64,000 nt of DNA from Monocercomonoides exilis (Eukaryota > Preaxostyla > Oxymonadida > Polymastigidae). Position numbers and translations under genes: made by a program. Under the pieces are notes generated by a model. It did no database searches, was not told where the DNA came from, and worked only from the letters and a program-made list of their open reading frames with translations. Below are positions 35,369 to 46,815 of this stretch, in pieces. Where the stretch lies: positions 620,001 through 684,000 of the forward strand of contig LSRY02000035.1 of NCBI GenBank assembly GCA_001643675.2, given 5' to 3'. Within the stretch, counting starts at the first letter, position 1. Each line of letters begins with the position of its first letter.

Positions 35369-35929
35369 GCGCTGCCTGCTGTTTGGTTCTGTCAGACGGT
35401 GTTCTCTAAAGATGTGCCTTCCAACTTTCCCAGTTGGCCACAGCAGAAGAATTGAGCGTTTGGAGCGGAGAAAGGTGATTGCACCAACAAAACAAATAGA
35501 ATGCGAAGTCAATTAGATATCCTCAGTATTTTATTGTTTTTTATTTTTCTTTTTGTGTTGCTGTTTTCATTTCAATTGTGAAGTCACTTAGTTATGAAAT
35601 AATTGAGAAACATCCATCATTTCTGCGTATTTTCGGGAAAAAAGAGGCAAAGAATTTGTTTTTGTTGAAAAAGGGTCGATGAATATTTTTTTTTTAAGTC
35701 TTTTTCGCTCAGCTCATGAAAAACAATTTGAAAATGAAAAATGAAAGAAAGAGATCTGTCAAAATGAAACTTATTTCTCGAATGAAGTGGCAAAAGAGCA
35801 TGTGCTTTTAGACATTTTTCTTGACCTCTCCTTGGCAGCAATCTTTTCTTCCAGGCCATTCTCTATTCTCCCTTTTTCTGGAACTGCAACCCCCAAAAGC
35901 GGTGGAAGCATTTTCGGAAGCTGAATAAC
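35369..35929. other. 3' flank of the kinase gene, no clear gene
   Basis: AT-rich spacer. On the minus strand 35815-35935 reads VIQLPKMLPPLLGVAVPEKG.., which looks protein-like, but I could not tie it to a gene. Confidence 0.35.
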
Positions 35930-36488
35930 CATTTTGGGAGCAGGAAAGAGTGGACCAGTCAAATCAGAGCAGCACTCCGCACAACCTCCACATCCACACA
36001 AACACTCTGACACAGCACAGCTGCAGCGACTGCTCAGGGCAAAAGTGGTGTTTGCTTGGCAGACGATGAATGAGAAGAGAAGGCGTTCCCATCTGCTGAT
36101 CGATCCTGTGCTGAATGTTGCAGCTCCCCAGGCAATCGACGCTCTGCTGAAACACTCGCAATTTTTATTTTCAACAGATGAGGCACCTGCAGAGGCGGTG
36201 ACAACACACATGCGCCAGACAATGAGACAATCGGAGCAGCAAGTGTTCAAGAAGAGTGTGTTGCAGGAATTCCACGCTGAATGTTTGCTAACTTGAAAAA
36301 TGATGTGTTGCGGAACAACGAAGATGTTGGTTCTGAAGGAGTCACACCAGAAAAACAGAAAAGGCAATATGATGAATGTGGAGAAGAAAATGTCAATGAT
36401 GAAGATGAAGAGAGCAGAGGCTGAGCTGGTTGTGTTTGACATTCTTTCTCTGAATGCACACAGAGCATCTCAAAGGAAGGCAGAGTAA
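35930..36488 (+). CDS. Hypothetical coding fragment, exon structure unresolved
   Basis: The plus frame to 36296 (no ATG; entry probably after the AG near 35942) reads KHSDTAQLQRLLRAKVVFAW and IDPVLNVAAPQAIDALLKHS, helical and coding-like. A second plus frame starting at ATG 36281 reads MFANLKNDVLRNNEDVGSEG and an acidic tail. Both have codon use like the neighbouring genes. No family recognised. The opposite strand is also open here, so strand is only probable. Confidence 0.3.
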
Positions 36489-36562
36489 AAGAAGGTGGAG
36501 GCGTTGTTGGAAGAAAAGTCACAAAAGCATCCACTGGCATTATTGTGTCTGGCAGCCGGCAA

Positions 36563-37620
36563 TCAAGTAAATTTCGAGGAATTTGAGGAATTTGAGGAAT
36601 TTGAAGAGCTTAACCAATCAAGAGTGTTCTGTGCCAAACGTATAGACAATTGCTGTCTGACTGAAGGGATCTGCTTCGGGCAATTCGAACTTCTGTCATT
36701 TTCTGCCTCAGACAAATGTCCGACTTCAGATGCTTCAAATAGCAGCTGAGATGTTTGTCCCTCGCTTTCAGCTGAGCTGTGCGGGCTGCCAACAGAAGAA
36801 AACAACTCAGCCGATGTGAACAAAAATTGCTGTGGTGGTTGGGATGAATCGTGTAGCAATGCCACAAAAGAAGGGAAAGATGGAATGTCTTCAGAAACTA
36901 TCGAAGGAAATGCTGTCTCATCATCGTTCTCATCACAAGAATCACTCGAAGCCTGAACAGAAGACAAACACAAAAGCGAGTCGTTCTCTTCTGTTGGCTG
37001 CTCATTCCTGTTGATGTTCAATGGACTTTGGATCCATTGAAGCAAGTTTGGTCCATGGCTTCTGGGTAATGGCTGAAATGACTCTTCACTTTCGCTTTCA
37101 TACCTCTCTGTCATCTCTGATTCTTTTGCCTGTTTGTCTCTTTTCCTCCTCTTCCTTCCTCTCTCCTTCGTTTCCTTCCATTTCATTTCAATGCTACCAT
37201 CACTATCTCCTCCTTCTTCTGCTGCCTCTCAAACCGCTCCATCTCCTCTGCTGTCATGTCCCACACGTCTGAATGCTTCAGCTGGCTTTTCGCTTCTTCC
37301 AGCGTGAAGCGCCTCATCTTCATTCCTCCATTTCCATAAATGTGGAAAACTCTCTGCTCGCTTCTTTTGTCACCTCGTCTTACTGCGGTGATTCCTTTGA
37401 AATCATTTGCAAATCACTTCCGATGGCTCCTTCTTTGAGCAAAATCTGTTTTTGCAGTTCGATCACTCCAAAGCTACGCTCATCAAAACGAGCCTTTCAA
37501 TTGGTGCCTTCTTTCCTGATCAAAGACTCCTCTTCACTGAATGCAACACACATTTCTGGTGCTTTTCGCTTTGGCAAAGAGTTGCCAGCATTTGTATCTG
37601 ATTGAAATGAACTTCCTTCA
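36563..37620 (-). CDS. Hypothetical acidic/Ser-rich protein, several exons
   Basis: Minus-strand pieces read in order: CVAFSEEESLIRKEGTNW..ELQKQILLKEGAIGSDLQ ending at a GTAAGA donor (about 37385); RRFTLEEAKSQLKHSDVWDM..ERFERQQKKEEI (37320-37205); then 37186-36563, with Lys/Arg-rich then Ser/Glu-rich sequence (YESESEESFQPLPRSH..) and a TGA stop at 36563. A frame-keeping 34-nt gap separates the last two. A further open stretch at 37929-37651 may be a 5' exon. The family is not recognised. The gene would converge on the plus fragment at 35930-36488. Confidence 0.35.
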
Positions 37621-38214
37621 GTATAGATACTCAACAGAGGACTCATCGCTTCACATCGGATTGTTGGCTTGATGGTTTAATGAGCTTTGTCCTTCCTGTG
37701 TGTCCGCTGCTTTCATTTCTATTGATTGCGCAAGAAATCGAAAAAGGAAATGAAGTAGCAGATTTGGCAGAGGTTTCGAAGCGAATGCTGTGCTGTTTAA
37801 TGCCTTTGAAGGGAGTGCAAAACTTTCTTGCTGCTCCATTGATGTATCTGCGCAAGGAGGCTTGGCAAAGGAAAATGTCCAGCAGGTGTCATTGCGAAAT
37901 TCAAATGCTTTGCCTCCCATTTTCAACACATCGCAGACTTTTTTCTTTATGTCTTGCAGGAGCCCAGTTTGCTCGGTGTCTTTGCACAGAATTTAACGGG
38001 AAAGTCGATTTCGAAGACAGCAAGCAACATAATATACAAAGGATTTTTCGTACCAAAAATAATATTTAATTGAATATGAAAATTAAAAAATCACACCTTT
38101 TATCAACAAAAAATAAATATTTTTTTGATTGCAAATTAATGGGCATTTCGATTGGATCAGTTTGGATCCTTGTTTGTTATTCTTTGAAAATCGAATCTTA
38201 TAACTTTATATTGG

Positions 38215-41200
38215 ATGGCAGTTGTTTATAAGATGTTTTTATATTTGGTGCTGTTATTGAAAGGAGTTTCTACTGAATATTGCAACAATAAAGAATATTT
38301 GAGCAAAGAATTTATTCATGAAATTTCTAAGACATCTTTTGGCATCGAAGGAAAGAAAAAGCTCGCTGAAAGTGAAGGTAATGTTATTCAAGATTTTGCT
38401 TTGGAAAGTGAAGAACACACTGCTGTGGGAAAAGGAATTACAAGTTCTGATTATTTTTTGAACGATAAAACGAAAAGAATTCCACTGGAGGATGATTTTG
38501 AAAATACCAAGAATTATGAAAATTCAGAGAACACTTTGGTGGAGAATGGAGCATCGTTTGCCATCAGTAGAAATCCAGTTAACGAAAGCAGTTTTGAAGA
38601 AGAAGAAAAAGAAGAATTGTTCTTTGACGGGGCATATGGGGAAGATATCGCTGAATGTGGAATACGTGAATCAATTCCATGCAAAACAATCAAAAGAGTG
38701 GTGGAAAAATGTTCAAAGAAAAGTTCAATGATTCTGTGCCTCAGCGAAGAAAGCAACAAATACGACACTGAGCCAATCACAATTGAAGGAAGGAATATCG
38801 AGATTAAAAATCGAGACGATCGCATTGTGACAATAATCACAGCATTGGATGAAAAGAAGGTGCAGCAGGGGGATGCATTGTTTAACTTAAGAACTGATGG
38901 AAATTTTACTGTGAAAAACGCTTTGATTCATGTGAATACAACACGTGCAAGTGGCAGAAATCGGGGATTGGTTGTTGTTGAAGGAAAAGATGCATCTTTT
39001 GAAGTTGAAACAGCAACTATTATTGCAGCAGATTCTGAGCAAGTGCTGAATTGTGTTTTGATTGAATGCAAATTAGGCACATTAAGTCTGCAAGATGTTG
39101 GGATTTCGCATTTTCATTCCTCTTTTGCACTGATATTGGCAGATGCGTCGTATCTCTTTTATTTGTTTTCTTCCTCATTTGACACAATTTCAACAGCAAG
39201 CGCAGCACAATCGGTGATAACAATATTGGGAGGTTGCAATTTCACAATTATTCATGACTCCAACTTTTCAAATTGTGGCTCATTGGAGCACAGATTGGGA
39301 GGCGTTTTGTACCTTGAGATTGAAAGCATCAATGATTCCACTCATATCATTGGAACCGATTTTTCTAATTGTTCTTGTCAAAGCAATGAATTGCAAAAGC
39401 AACAAAATGAGGGATCAAAAGGTGGAGCAGTGTATGTCCATGCAAATAATGATGCGATTGGTGCATTAAATTTTGAGTTAGACAGGGTAACATTCTCAAA
39501 TTGCACGGCTGATATTGGAAAATATATATTAATGTCCCTTGAAGCAGGCTATGAGCAAATAAAGAAAGACAAGTTTAAGTTTGACATGGAAGAGATTTAT
39601 GGAAAGCCAAATTTTATTATGTTGGAAGGAAGAGCGGGCGGAGCGAATAACATTGTTGATTTCATGAACGATGAGGCAAAAAGGCTTCCGTATTTCTCGA
39701 AGAATATTTATATTGGGGGAGAGAAAGCAAGTGATGGGGATAATTGTGGAAATAGAGAAGAGCCTTGTGATTTGCTAAAGACTGGGCTGAATCACATCCT
39801 AAAATTTGTTCGGAATACGATGTTTGTTGTTGGATCTGTTCCTGTGGATGAAGCGTGTTTGTTTGATGAGCAGACTGTCTTTTCATCTGCTGTAGATGAT
39901 TGTTCATTGCCAGTTCCAATTAAAGAAAATAATCGCGGAATTCTTCATGTTGGTGCAAATATTAAAGCAGGAGAATTGAAGGGGGTATTTCACTCGAATC
40001 GCTCAGATTTAAATTTCGAGCATATCGACATTGAATATCCTGATGCAGTCAAAGGAGATGCACTGGATATAATTTATGGGAGATGTTATATTGTGATTGT
40101 TGATGTTGTGTTCAGGCCTTGGTACGCTGGGCTGAAGGGAGAAAGCGTGTCAAGGTTGGAAGGAAATCTTCTTCCTTTTAAGCTTATTGTGACTGAGGAT
40201 AGAATGGCCTACATGAGTCGACTTGTTGTTTATGGCAGAAATGGTAACCTGACTGACATGGGCCAGAGTTGCATCAATGAAAATAACAAAAAACCCAACA
40301 GTTTAACGATGAATGGATTATTTGAGAACGAATGTGAGAATAGAGGAGGCAACACAGAGAACAATCAATTGTGCTCTTGGAATTTTGGGCTTATATTTTT
40401 TAATAATTCTTATCAAGTGGACTTCAAAGATTGCATGTTTGCTAATATCAGTGAAGGTGCCGTTTTGACAACAGCTTCTTTTTTAAACTTTAATAATTGC
40501 AGCTTTGTGAATAATCATGCAACTGACGATGAATGGAAGAAATTCCCTTCTTTGCATCATAACATTCTTCAATATGGAAATCAAAAATTGGGTTGGACTA
40601 CTGTGAATTCCTTGGCAGCTGGAAGTGATGGGATGGGCAGGAAACCTTTTGGAATGCTTTCTGAAGTGAGGGTGAGCGGTGACGCAGTGACGCAGTGACG
40701 AATTTGGGTTCTATTTTCTTTGTTCCTGTTTTGACGAATGTGTCTCAGATAAAAGAGGAACAGAGCAATGCAAATGAGATTCGTGATGATAAAGATGAAG
40801 AAACTGTAATCGCTGTTGTGTGTGGCAAATATTTATTTCCTTGCAGCTTGACATTTGAAGCAGCCAAAAAATGAAAAGGGGAAGAACTGAAGTGGATTGA
40901 TTGTCCCATTTCTGAATATGTTAACGAGACTGAAATGAAAGTGAAGATTCCGAAGTCTATTCTTGAAGTCGATGACTACACATCTGTGATCTGCCGACTC
41001 TCATATCCCAATGGACTGAAGAATGGCAAAAAGAGTAGCACTGATGATTTTATTTTGGTGAATCAAAAGAAAGATGAGCCTTCGGAAAGTGAGCCGAAAA
41101 GACTCACACCAACTCAGATTATAATTATTTCTGTTTCTGTGAGTGTATTTTTTGGACTTTCGGGAATGACGATTTTTGCAATTGTTTTTGTTTGCATTTT

Positions 41201-41255
41201 GAAGAAAAGGAAGCGAAGCCAATACAAGGTTATAAATGACACCCAGAAGTATTAA
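38215..41255 (+). pseudogene. Beta-helix-type single-pass membrane protein, probably broken
   Basis: ATG at 38215 is followed by a signal peptide (FLYLVLLLKGVST), then about 800 residues of short Asn/Ser/Cys-rich repeats (ISHFHSSF, NCSFVNNHA, TDFSNCSC types) typical of right-handed parallel beta-helices. CG....PC motifs occur near 38655 and 39750. The frame stops at 40696, but homology to the 59650-63720 protein continues in another frame (SIFFVPVLTNVSQ versus SMYFVPSLASVTY), through an immunoglobulin-like segment to TGA at 40872. It then runs on to a TM helix (IIIISVSVSVFFGLSGMTIF) and a basic tail ending YKVINDTQKY. The first break is an 8-bp tandem duplication at 40679. A frame-compatible GT-AG pair (40666-40748) could splice it out, but not the TGA. 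Likely a cell-surface protein in its intact form. Confidence 0.7.
40679..40702 (+). repeat. Three 8-bp tandem units that shift the frame
   Basis: GTGACGCA, GTGACGCA, GTGACGAA. Loss of one unit puts the upstream beta-helix frame in phase with the downstream homologous frame. Confidence 0.8.
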
Positions 41256-41838
41256 AAATGGACAAAGACGAAGACCTGACCATATCTGTCTTTATTTTAT
41301 TTTATTTTTTTTTTTAATTTAATTTTAATGCCCTTCCTTCTGTCTGTATAGGGTGAGTGTTTGATTTGGTGTTTATTTCTGTTTATTGAAATATTTGTTT
41401 GTCTATATGTATGTGCTTGTATTTTGATGATATCAACTTGTTTATATTTAGCCAAAAGCAAATAAGAGGAAATGGGTATTTTTGTTTGAAACCAATTTCT
41501 CATGAGATCGAAAGTTAGGTCTTTTCTTTTCTTTTCTTTTTTTTATTGAATTGAATATGTTCAATATGTTAGATGGTTACACAGAGTGAAATGTCATTTC
41601 ATTCTAACAAACAAAGGTGTTTTAACTCTTCCATTTTTTCGGTTTTTTCAAAAAGAGCATTTCAGACATTTTCTTTTTGAAGAAAGAGATTCCGTCAACG
41701 AAGGATTTAACCACAGCCCTCTGACTCAAAATAAAAATAGATTTTCGGTTTTCTTTGGTTGTTTCGTTTTTATCGTTTTGTTAAAATAAATTTCGATTAA
41801 ATTGCAAATGATAATTTCACTTGGAAAAGTGTTACGTT
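41256..41838. other. Intergenic, no gene seen
   Basis: AT-rich spacer with a (CTTTT)n run at about 41521-41542. Nothing else supported. Confidence 0.6.
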
Positions 41839-41840
41839 TA

Positions 41841-41879
41841 CCATCGTTCAAAAACCCGGGAATTTTTCAAAAACCCGGA
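41841..41879 (+). repeat. Pogo left terminal inverted repeat
   Basis: Starts CCATCGTTCAAAAACCCGGG and holds two copies of TTCAAAAACCCGG in direct orientation, probably paired transposase-binding sites. TA target duplication at 41839-41840. Confidence 0.9.
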
Positions 41880-42200
41880 TTTCAAGAAATAATGAAATCT
41901 GATCATCTCTTTCAAAAGCATTTTCAACAACATATTTATTTTCCATAAAGTATCAATAGTAATTTCCCATCCAAATTTTGATCATTTTCCGTTAAAATTC
42001 AATTCGCCTTGTTGAGAGAATCAATTTGAACTTTAACTCATTTCTCAATAAGAAATCAAAAAAAATCAACACCAGCATTTCCGTGAAGAACTTTTATTGT
42101 TCAATGAATACTTAACTATTGCATTTTTTTATTCACAAACAAAAAATCAATATTAATTCTCATATTTTTTTAATTATGATCAAAAATCAAACCCATATTA

Positions 42201-43863
42201 ATGGCTATTACAAAAGAATTGTCGTTATCAGAGCTTAGGAAAAAGTTGGCAACCTCCGAAATAAGAAGGTTAAAAACAACATCTCAAAAAATATTTGAAC
42301 TGCGGAAGGATCATGTTATAACAAGAAAAGTGGCTGTAGATTCTGGCACCATATCAAATGGCTCATGGTACAGAGGAATAGCGGCAGAGAAGCAGAAAAG
42401 GCAGGCAGGAGTGAACGGAAGACCACCAATTATTACACAAGATTTAATAGAAAAAATTGAGAATCAAGTTATTGTTCTTCTTTCAAAAGGTGAAACAATT
42501 AGAGTGAAGGACGTGCACAAAATGGTTTTTGTTTTTTTTTATCAAGGAAATTAATTTTTCTAAGTATTTTTAGATTGTGGAGCATCTTGAGCAATCATTG
42601 CGTGACGAAGAAGAGATAAAAATTCCAGGTTTAACTGCGGCGTATTACACGATTCAAAGAAGCAGTGTTTTGAAATCAGCGCTTTCCAAACCTTTAGACT
42701 CAGCAAAAATATCTTCACAATCATCAAGTGCCATTCAAAAATGGTTCGAAGAACTTCATCAGATTGTAAATGACAATGATATTAGTGCATCAGGGATATT
42801 TAATTTCGACGAAACATCACTTCATTTTGGAGACGATTCTTGCAAACTAGTGGTTTGTTTGCAAAATCAAAAACCCCCTTCAACACCGTTACCAAAAAAA
42901 ACTTCAAACACAACTTTATGCCTTTGTGCATGCGCAGATGGCTCTTGTTTACCTTCTTATCTTCTTTGGCCAGCAAAAAAAACACCTTCAGAATTTCTCA
43001 CACTTTCATCATTCAATATCAACTATATATTTGCTTCATCTGGCTGGATCACAACAAAAATCTTCGAAAAAATAATGTGCGAAAACTGGCTAATTCAAAT
43101 TGAAGAAAAAATGAAAAAAGGAGGAATAAAATCGTCGTTATTTCTAATGGATAATCATTCATCACACTGTAGTGAAGCCGTTGAAATTTTTGCAAAAAAA
43201 AGAAACATCATTATCAAGAAATTTCCACCAAATTTAACTCACTTGCTTCAACCGTGCGATAACTCAATATTTGCAAGGTTCAAAAAAACGTACAACAACA
43301 ACTTCAAAACTTCATCTGATCGTTCTGCTTCTGCATTTCGCTCCGCTGTTTTTGACATCCTCCCAGAAGCACTTTCTGCAGCCACAACTCCATCAAATAT
43401 AAAACATGCATTCAGGCAGACGGGCGTTTGGCCGGTCAAAGCTGCTCCTGTATTGGAAAGAATAAGCGGGGAACCAGAAAGAAACCAATCATTATGTGTT
43501 GAAAAAAACAAAGAACAATTGTATGGAAGATTTTCTCCAAAGAAAATGAAACATGATGAAAAAACTCTTGAGAACATGAAAGCTGATATTGAAAAAGGCA
43601 AAACAATCAAGAATGGAAAAGATGAAGAAAGAAAAAAAACTTCAGCAATCAGTGATGTATCAATATTGATGAAGAAGAAAAAGAAACGAACTAGAAATGA
43701 ATTTTTGAAATTGATGAGAAATGAAGAAAAGGATGAGATGGCTATGATGAATATATCAAAAAAAGAAAATAGAAATAAAAGCGAAAAGAAATTGTGGAGA
43801 AAATGTTTGAGGATTGAGTACAATGACGATGAAAGTGATGATGAAAATGCGAAGACGATTTGA
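42201..43863 (+). CDS. Pogo-like DDE transposase
   Basis: Exons 42201-42524 and 42574-43863 joined across a 49-nt GT-AG intron (537 aa). The N-terminus is a basic helix-turn-helix DNA-binding region (ITRKVAVDSGTISNGSW..GRPPIITQDLIEKIE). The catalytic core follows pogo/jerky-type (DDE_1) transposases: FNFDETSL (first Asp), LFLMDNHSSH (second Asp), NLTHLLQPCDNSIFARFKK (third acidic residue in the QPCD context), then AFRQTGVWPV. The C-terminal 120 residues are Lys-rich, a likely nuclear targeting tail. No stops or frame slips. It moves the element by cut-and-paste into TA. Confidence 0.88.
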
Positions 43864-44343
43864 AGCAAGATCTTTTAATAATAATGCTTTTCATTGTGAA
43901 ATTTGTAGTTTGATATTCGATAAATCCAGATAAATTGCATTTCATCTTTTTGAAAAATTAAAAGGTTTGATTCTTTTATTAGAATTCCATTTGTTTCCTC
44001 ATTTCATCAGACGCTATCGAATATTAGAATATTATCACAATTATAGGATTTTGTTGGAAAAAGCAAATGAAAATAGAAACAAATGATTTCATTCGTTGTG
44101 AATTATTCGTAAGAATAAATATTGATAAAACAAGTTTTAAGAAATAATTTTTGAAATATGCAATTCACAATAACTGAAAGAATAACAAAATAATTTTTGA
44201 AAAACATATATTTCTTTCTTAAAGAATGAACAATTCTTTCATTAACATATGAATTATCAACAGCTTGAACATCATTTAATTGTTGAATGCGTGTGAAAGT
44301 TAAATATCAAGAACGATTGAATGATCTTTCAATATGATGGATG

Positions 44344-44382
44344 TCCGGGTTTTTGAAAAATTCCCGGGTTTTTGAACGATGG
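44344..44382 (-). repeat. Pogo right terminal inverted repeat
   Basis: Exact reverse complement of 41841-41879. TA duplication at 44383-44384. Confidence 0.9.
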
Positions 44383-44471
44383 TATATTTGATCTGTTTTT
44401 GAAAAAATATTTTGACATAAAAGGTCTTATAAATCATTTCTCAAGGGAAAAAAATTCTTTTTGAATTCTCT

Positions 44472-44868
44472 TTATTCACTATCATAATACATTATCAAAT
44501 CATCTTCATCAAGTATTTCTTCTTCTTTATCTTCTGTTTCTTCTGCTGCTTTTGCTTCTTCTATTTTCTTTTCTTTTTGAAAAACAATTTTCGACACGAA
44601 TTCATTGAACCACAAAATCTTTCTCTTATTAATTATCAAAAAAAGCAAGTCAATAATCAACAAATTTTTCTCGAATTCCATGGGATTGTGCAAATCTTAT
44701 CATTTGGCTCCATAATCCTTTGAATGTATTTGTGTAAATGTGAGTTTCTTCGTTTATAAAATTTCTTTTATGGCACACTGGAAGATGATTGTATCCAAGA
44801 AGAGCAAGAGATAATAATGTCTTCCACTCATCAAGCACTATAATTGATTGAGAAAATATTTCCTTTTA
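44472..44868 (-). pseudogene. Merlin/ISXO2-like transposase relic
   Basis: The minus strand reads IIVLDEWKTLLSLALLGYNH, VCHKRNFINEETHIYTNTFK and GLWSQMIRFAQSHGIREKF, then after a frame slip near 44655 LLFLIINKRKILWFNEF and a Glu-rich tail. The D-E-W-K..GY.H..V.H...F....HTN..E..W order is that of the ISXO2-like DDE domain of Merlin elements and the IS1595 family. Only the C-terminal half is seen, with no terminal repeats, so this is a dead fragment sitting 90 bp from the pogo element. Confidence 0.6.
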
Positions 44869-44869
44869 A

Positions 44870-46764
44870 ATGTTGCGAGACAATAAAAAAGCTGAGTTAT
44901 TTGGTCAATCACACTTTAAATCTTTCGTTTCAATTTTTTTTTCAAATATTCAGAAAATGCATGTCAGTAACATCAGTTTTCCTCAATTGTATTCTTTTCT
45001 TTGAAACACACATTTATCAAATCCTGCATAATCTTTTCGTCTCAGAGAACTGTTTTATTCTAATTGATAATGTTCATCGCTTCACACCTCATTTCAGATG
45101 ACCAATATACCACAGAGTTCCTATTTGTCTCCAACATTTCCGAACAAAAATTTTCACTTGCATTAACACAACTTTATTAACAAATTAAGAAAATGTTGTT
45201 AATAATGAGCCTTGTCACTTTTCTGTGTTCATTAATAATTTTTCAAGTGAAATAATTGAATCGAAAAATATGATTGAATTTATATGATTTCAAAAATAAT
45301 CGCCCATATTTACCCCATTTCTTTCATCTGCCTTTTCTTTTCAAAAAAAAACTTTAAAAAAACACCAACCCAAAATTATTATTTATTAAGTTTTTTATGA
45401 TAAAAAAATCTCATTTGAAAATAAATTTTTGTATTGTCCAAAGAAATATACTAAAAACCTGTTATTATTTGATATGAAAAAATATCATATTTTTTTCTTT
45501 TCACATTTGTCTAAAATTTTCTTGAAAAGTTCCTTTTGTTTTATTTTTAAATAAAAACAAAATAAAATATTTCGATCCAATTTCTGTTCTCACTTTCCAA
45601 ATTTTTCTTTCGAGAAAACAAAATCTTGACAATGTTTTGATTATCATTTTTGAGAAGTTTCATGAGTGGGAACAGAAATTTGGTTCTAATATGATTATTA
45701 CAATAATTATTATAACAAGAATAAAACATTAGCCACTTTTCAAAAAGAATTGTTCACTTGATTCAACAAAAATCCGAAAAAAAAGTTATGACAACAAAAA
45801 TAATCACACTTCTACAACCTCATTCACAATCGATGTGGACTTTCATTGAAGACACGATTTTGCATAAAAATTCTATAAAAAGCATTTTTTTTTCACCTGT
45901 TTTTCAATCCGTATAATATCTAAAGACATTGGCCATTCGATGAACAAGAACATATTATTATTATTATTATTTGGATGTTTGAAATAAAGATCATAAAATA
46001 GTTATCTTTGAAAAAAAGTTATTTTTTTCTGTGTGTATTTATCAATAAACAAAGTTAACTCTCGAACATGAATTTTTGTGAGAAAAAAATTGTTTCAAAA
46101 ATTATCACCCTTATGAAAATTATTGATTTGGGACAAATTTTTTTGTTTTATGAATTTTGTTCCACACAGTTCTTTCAAAGATTTTCCTCGATTTTTTATA
46201 TTTTTATTCTAAATATCACTATTATGTTAGAATAATAATTCTTCGATTTCAGAAATAATTTGGAACAAATCATTGAATATTTCATAAATTCAAAAATTCT
46301 GTCCCATTTCAATTTTGAGATTATATCTTTGTTTCTTACAATATTAGCAAGTGAAATAAACACATAATAACTTATAACTTATTATTTATCTATTTTTCAA
46401 CAGATTTGAAAATTGTTGAAAAGCGTGCATTTGTAGAAGCATTTTAAAATAGCTGTGTGTCAATTCAAACAAACAAACTTAATCTGCGTTGTATAAATAA
46501 TTAAAAAAAATCGAACAAACTTGAGTAAACACATTGGAGAAACAATGCTTTCAAAATAATCGATAAAGATAATTCATTTCAAAGAAAATAAAGAATAAAC
46601 ATTCAAAGAGATCAAAATTTTCAACAATCCCATTCTCACAAGAAAAAAGGATTTGCTTTCAATTTGAAGAATGAGAACACGAAATCAAAAAAAAATATTT
46701 AAAACATACAGATTTTTAAACAAATAAATTTTGAAATAAATTCACAAGTCAATTTTCTTTTTTT

Positions 46765-46765
<1 letters not shown>
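44870..46765. other. Long AT-rich intergenic region
   Basis: About 1.9 kb of very AT-rich DNA with no supported gene on either strand. Short (ATT)n and A/T runs occur, for example 45955-45972. Confidence 0.6.

Positions 46766-46808
<43 letters not shown>
46766..46808 (+). repeat. 43-bp poly(A) tract
   Basis: Uninterrupted A43 on the plus strand. On the minus strand it lies 7 nt past the TGA of the gene at 46816-52748, so it is a poly(T) in that gene's 3' region, not a poly(A) tail. Confidence 0.85.
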
Positions 46809-46810
<2 letters not shown>

Positions 46811-46815
46811 CATAA

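Larger units (their letters stand above)
41841..44382 (+). mobile_element. Pogo-like DNA transposon, apparently intact
   Basis: 2,542 bp bounded by 39-bp terminal inverted repeats that are identical base for base (41841-41879 and 44344-44382), each flanked by TA, the target duplication of Tc1/mariner-pogo elements. It carries one spliced transposase gene on the plus strand. About 360 bp of AT-rich sequence lies before the gene and 480 bp after it. Identical ends plus an unbroken gene point to recent insertion. Confidence 0.9.

Noticed and set aside
46766-46808. Poly(A) tract as the tail of a retroposed gene or SINE
   Set aside because: No retrocopy body or target duplication is seen, and the adjacent GC-rich DNA is explained as the final exon of the minus-strand gene.
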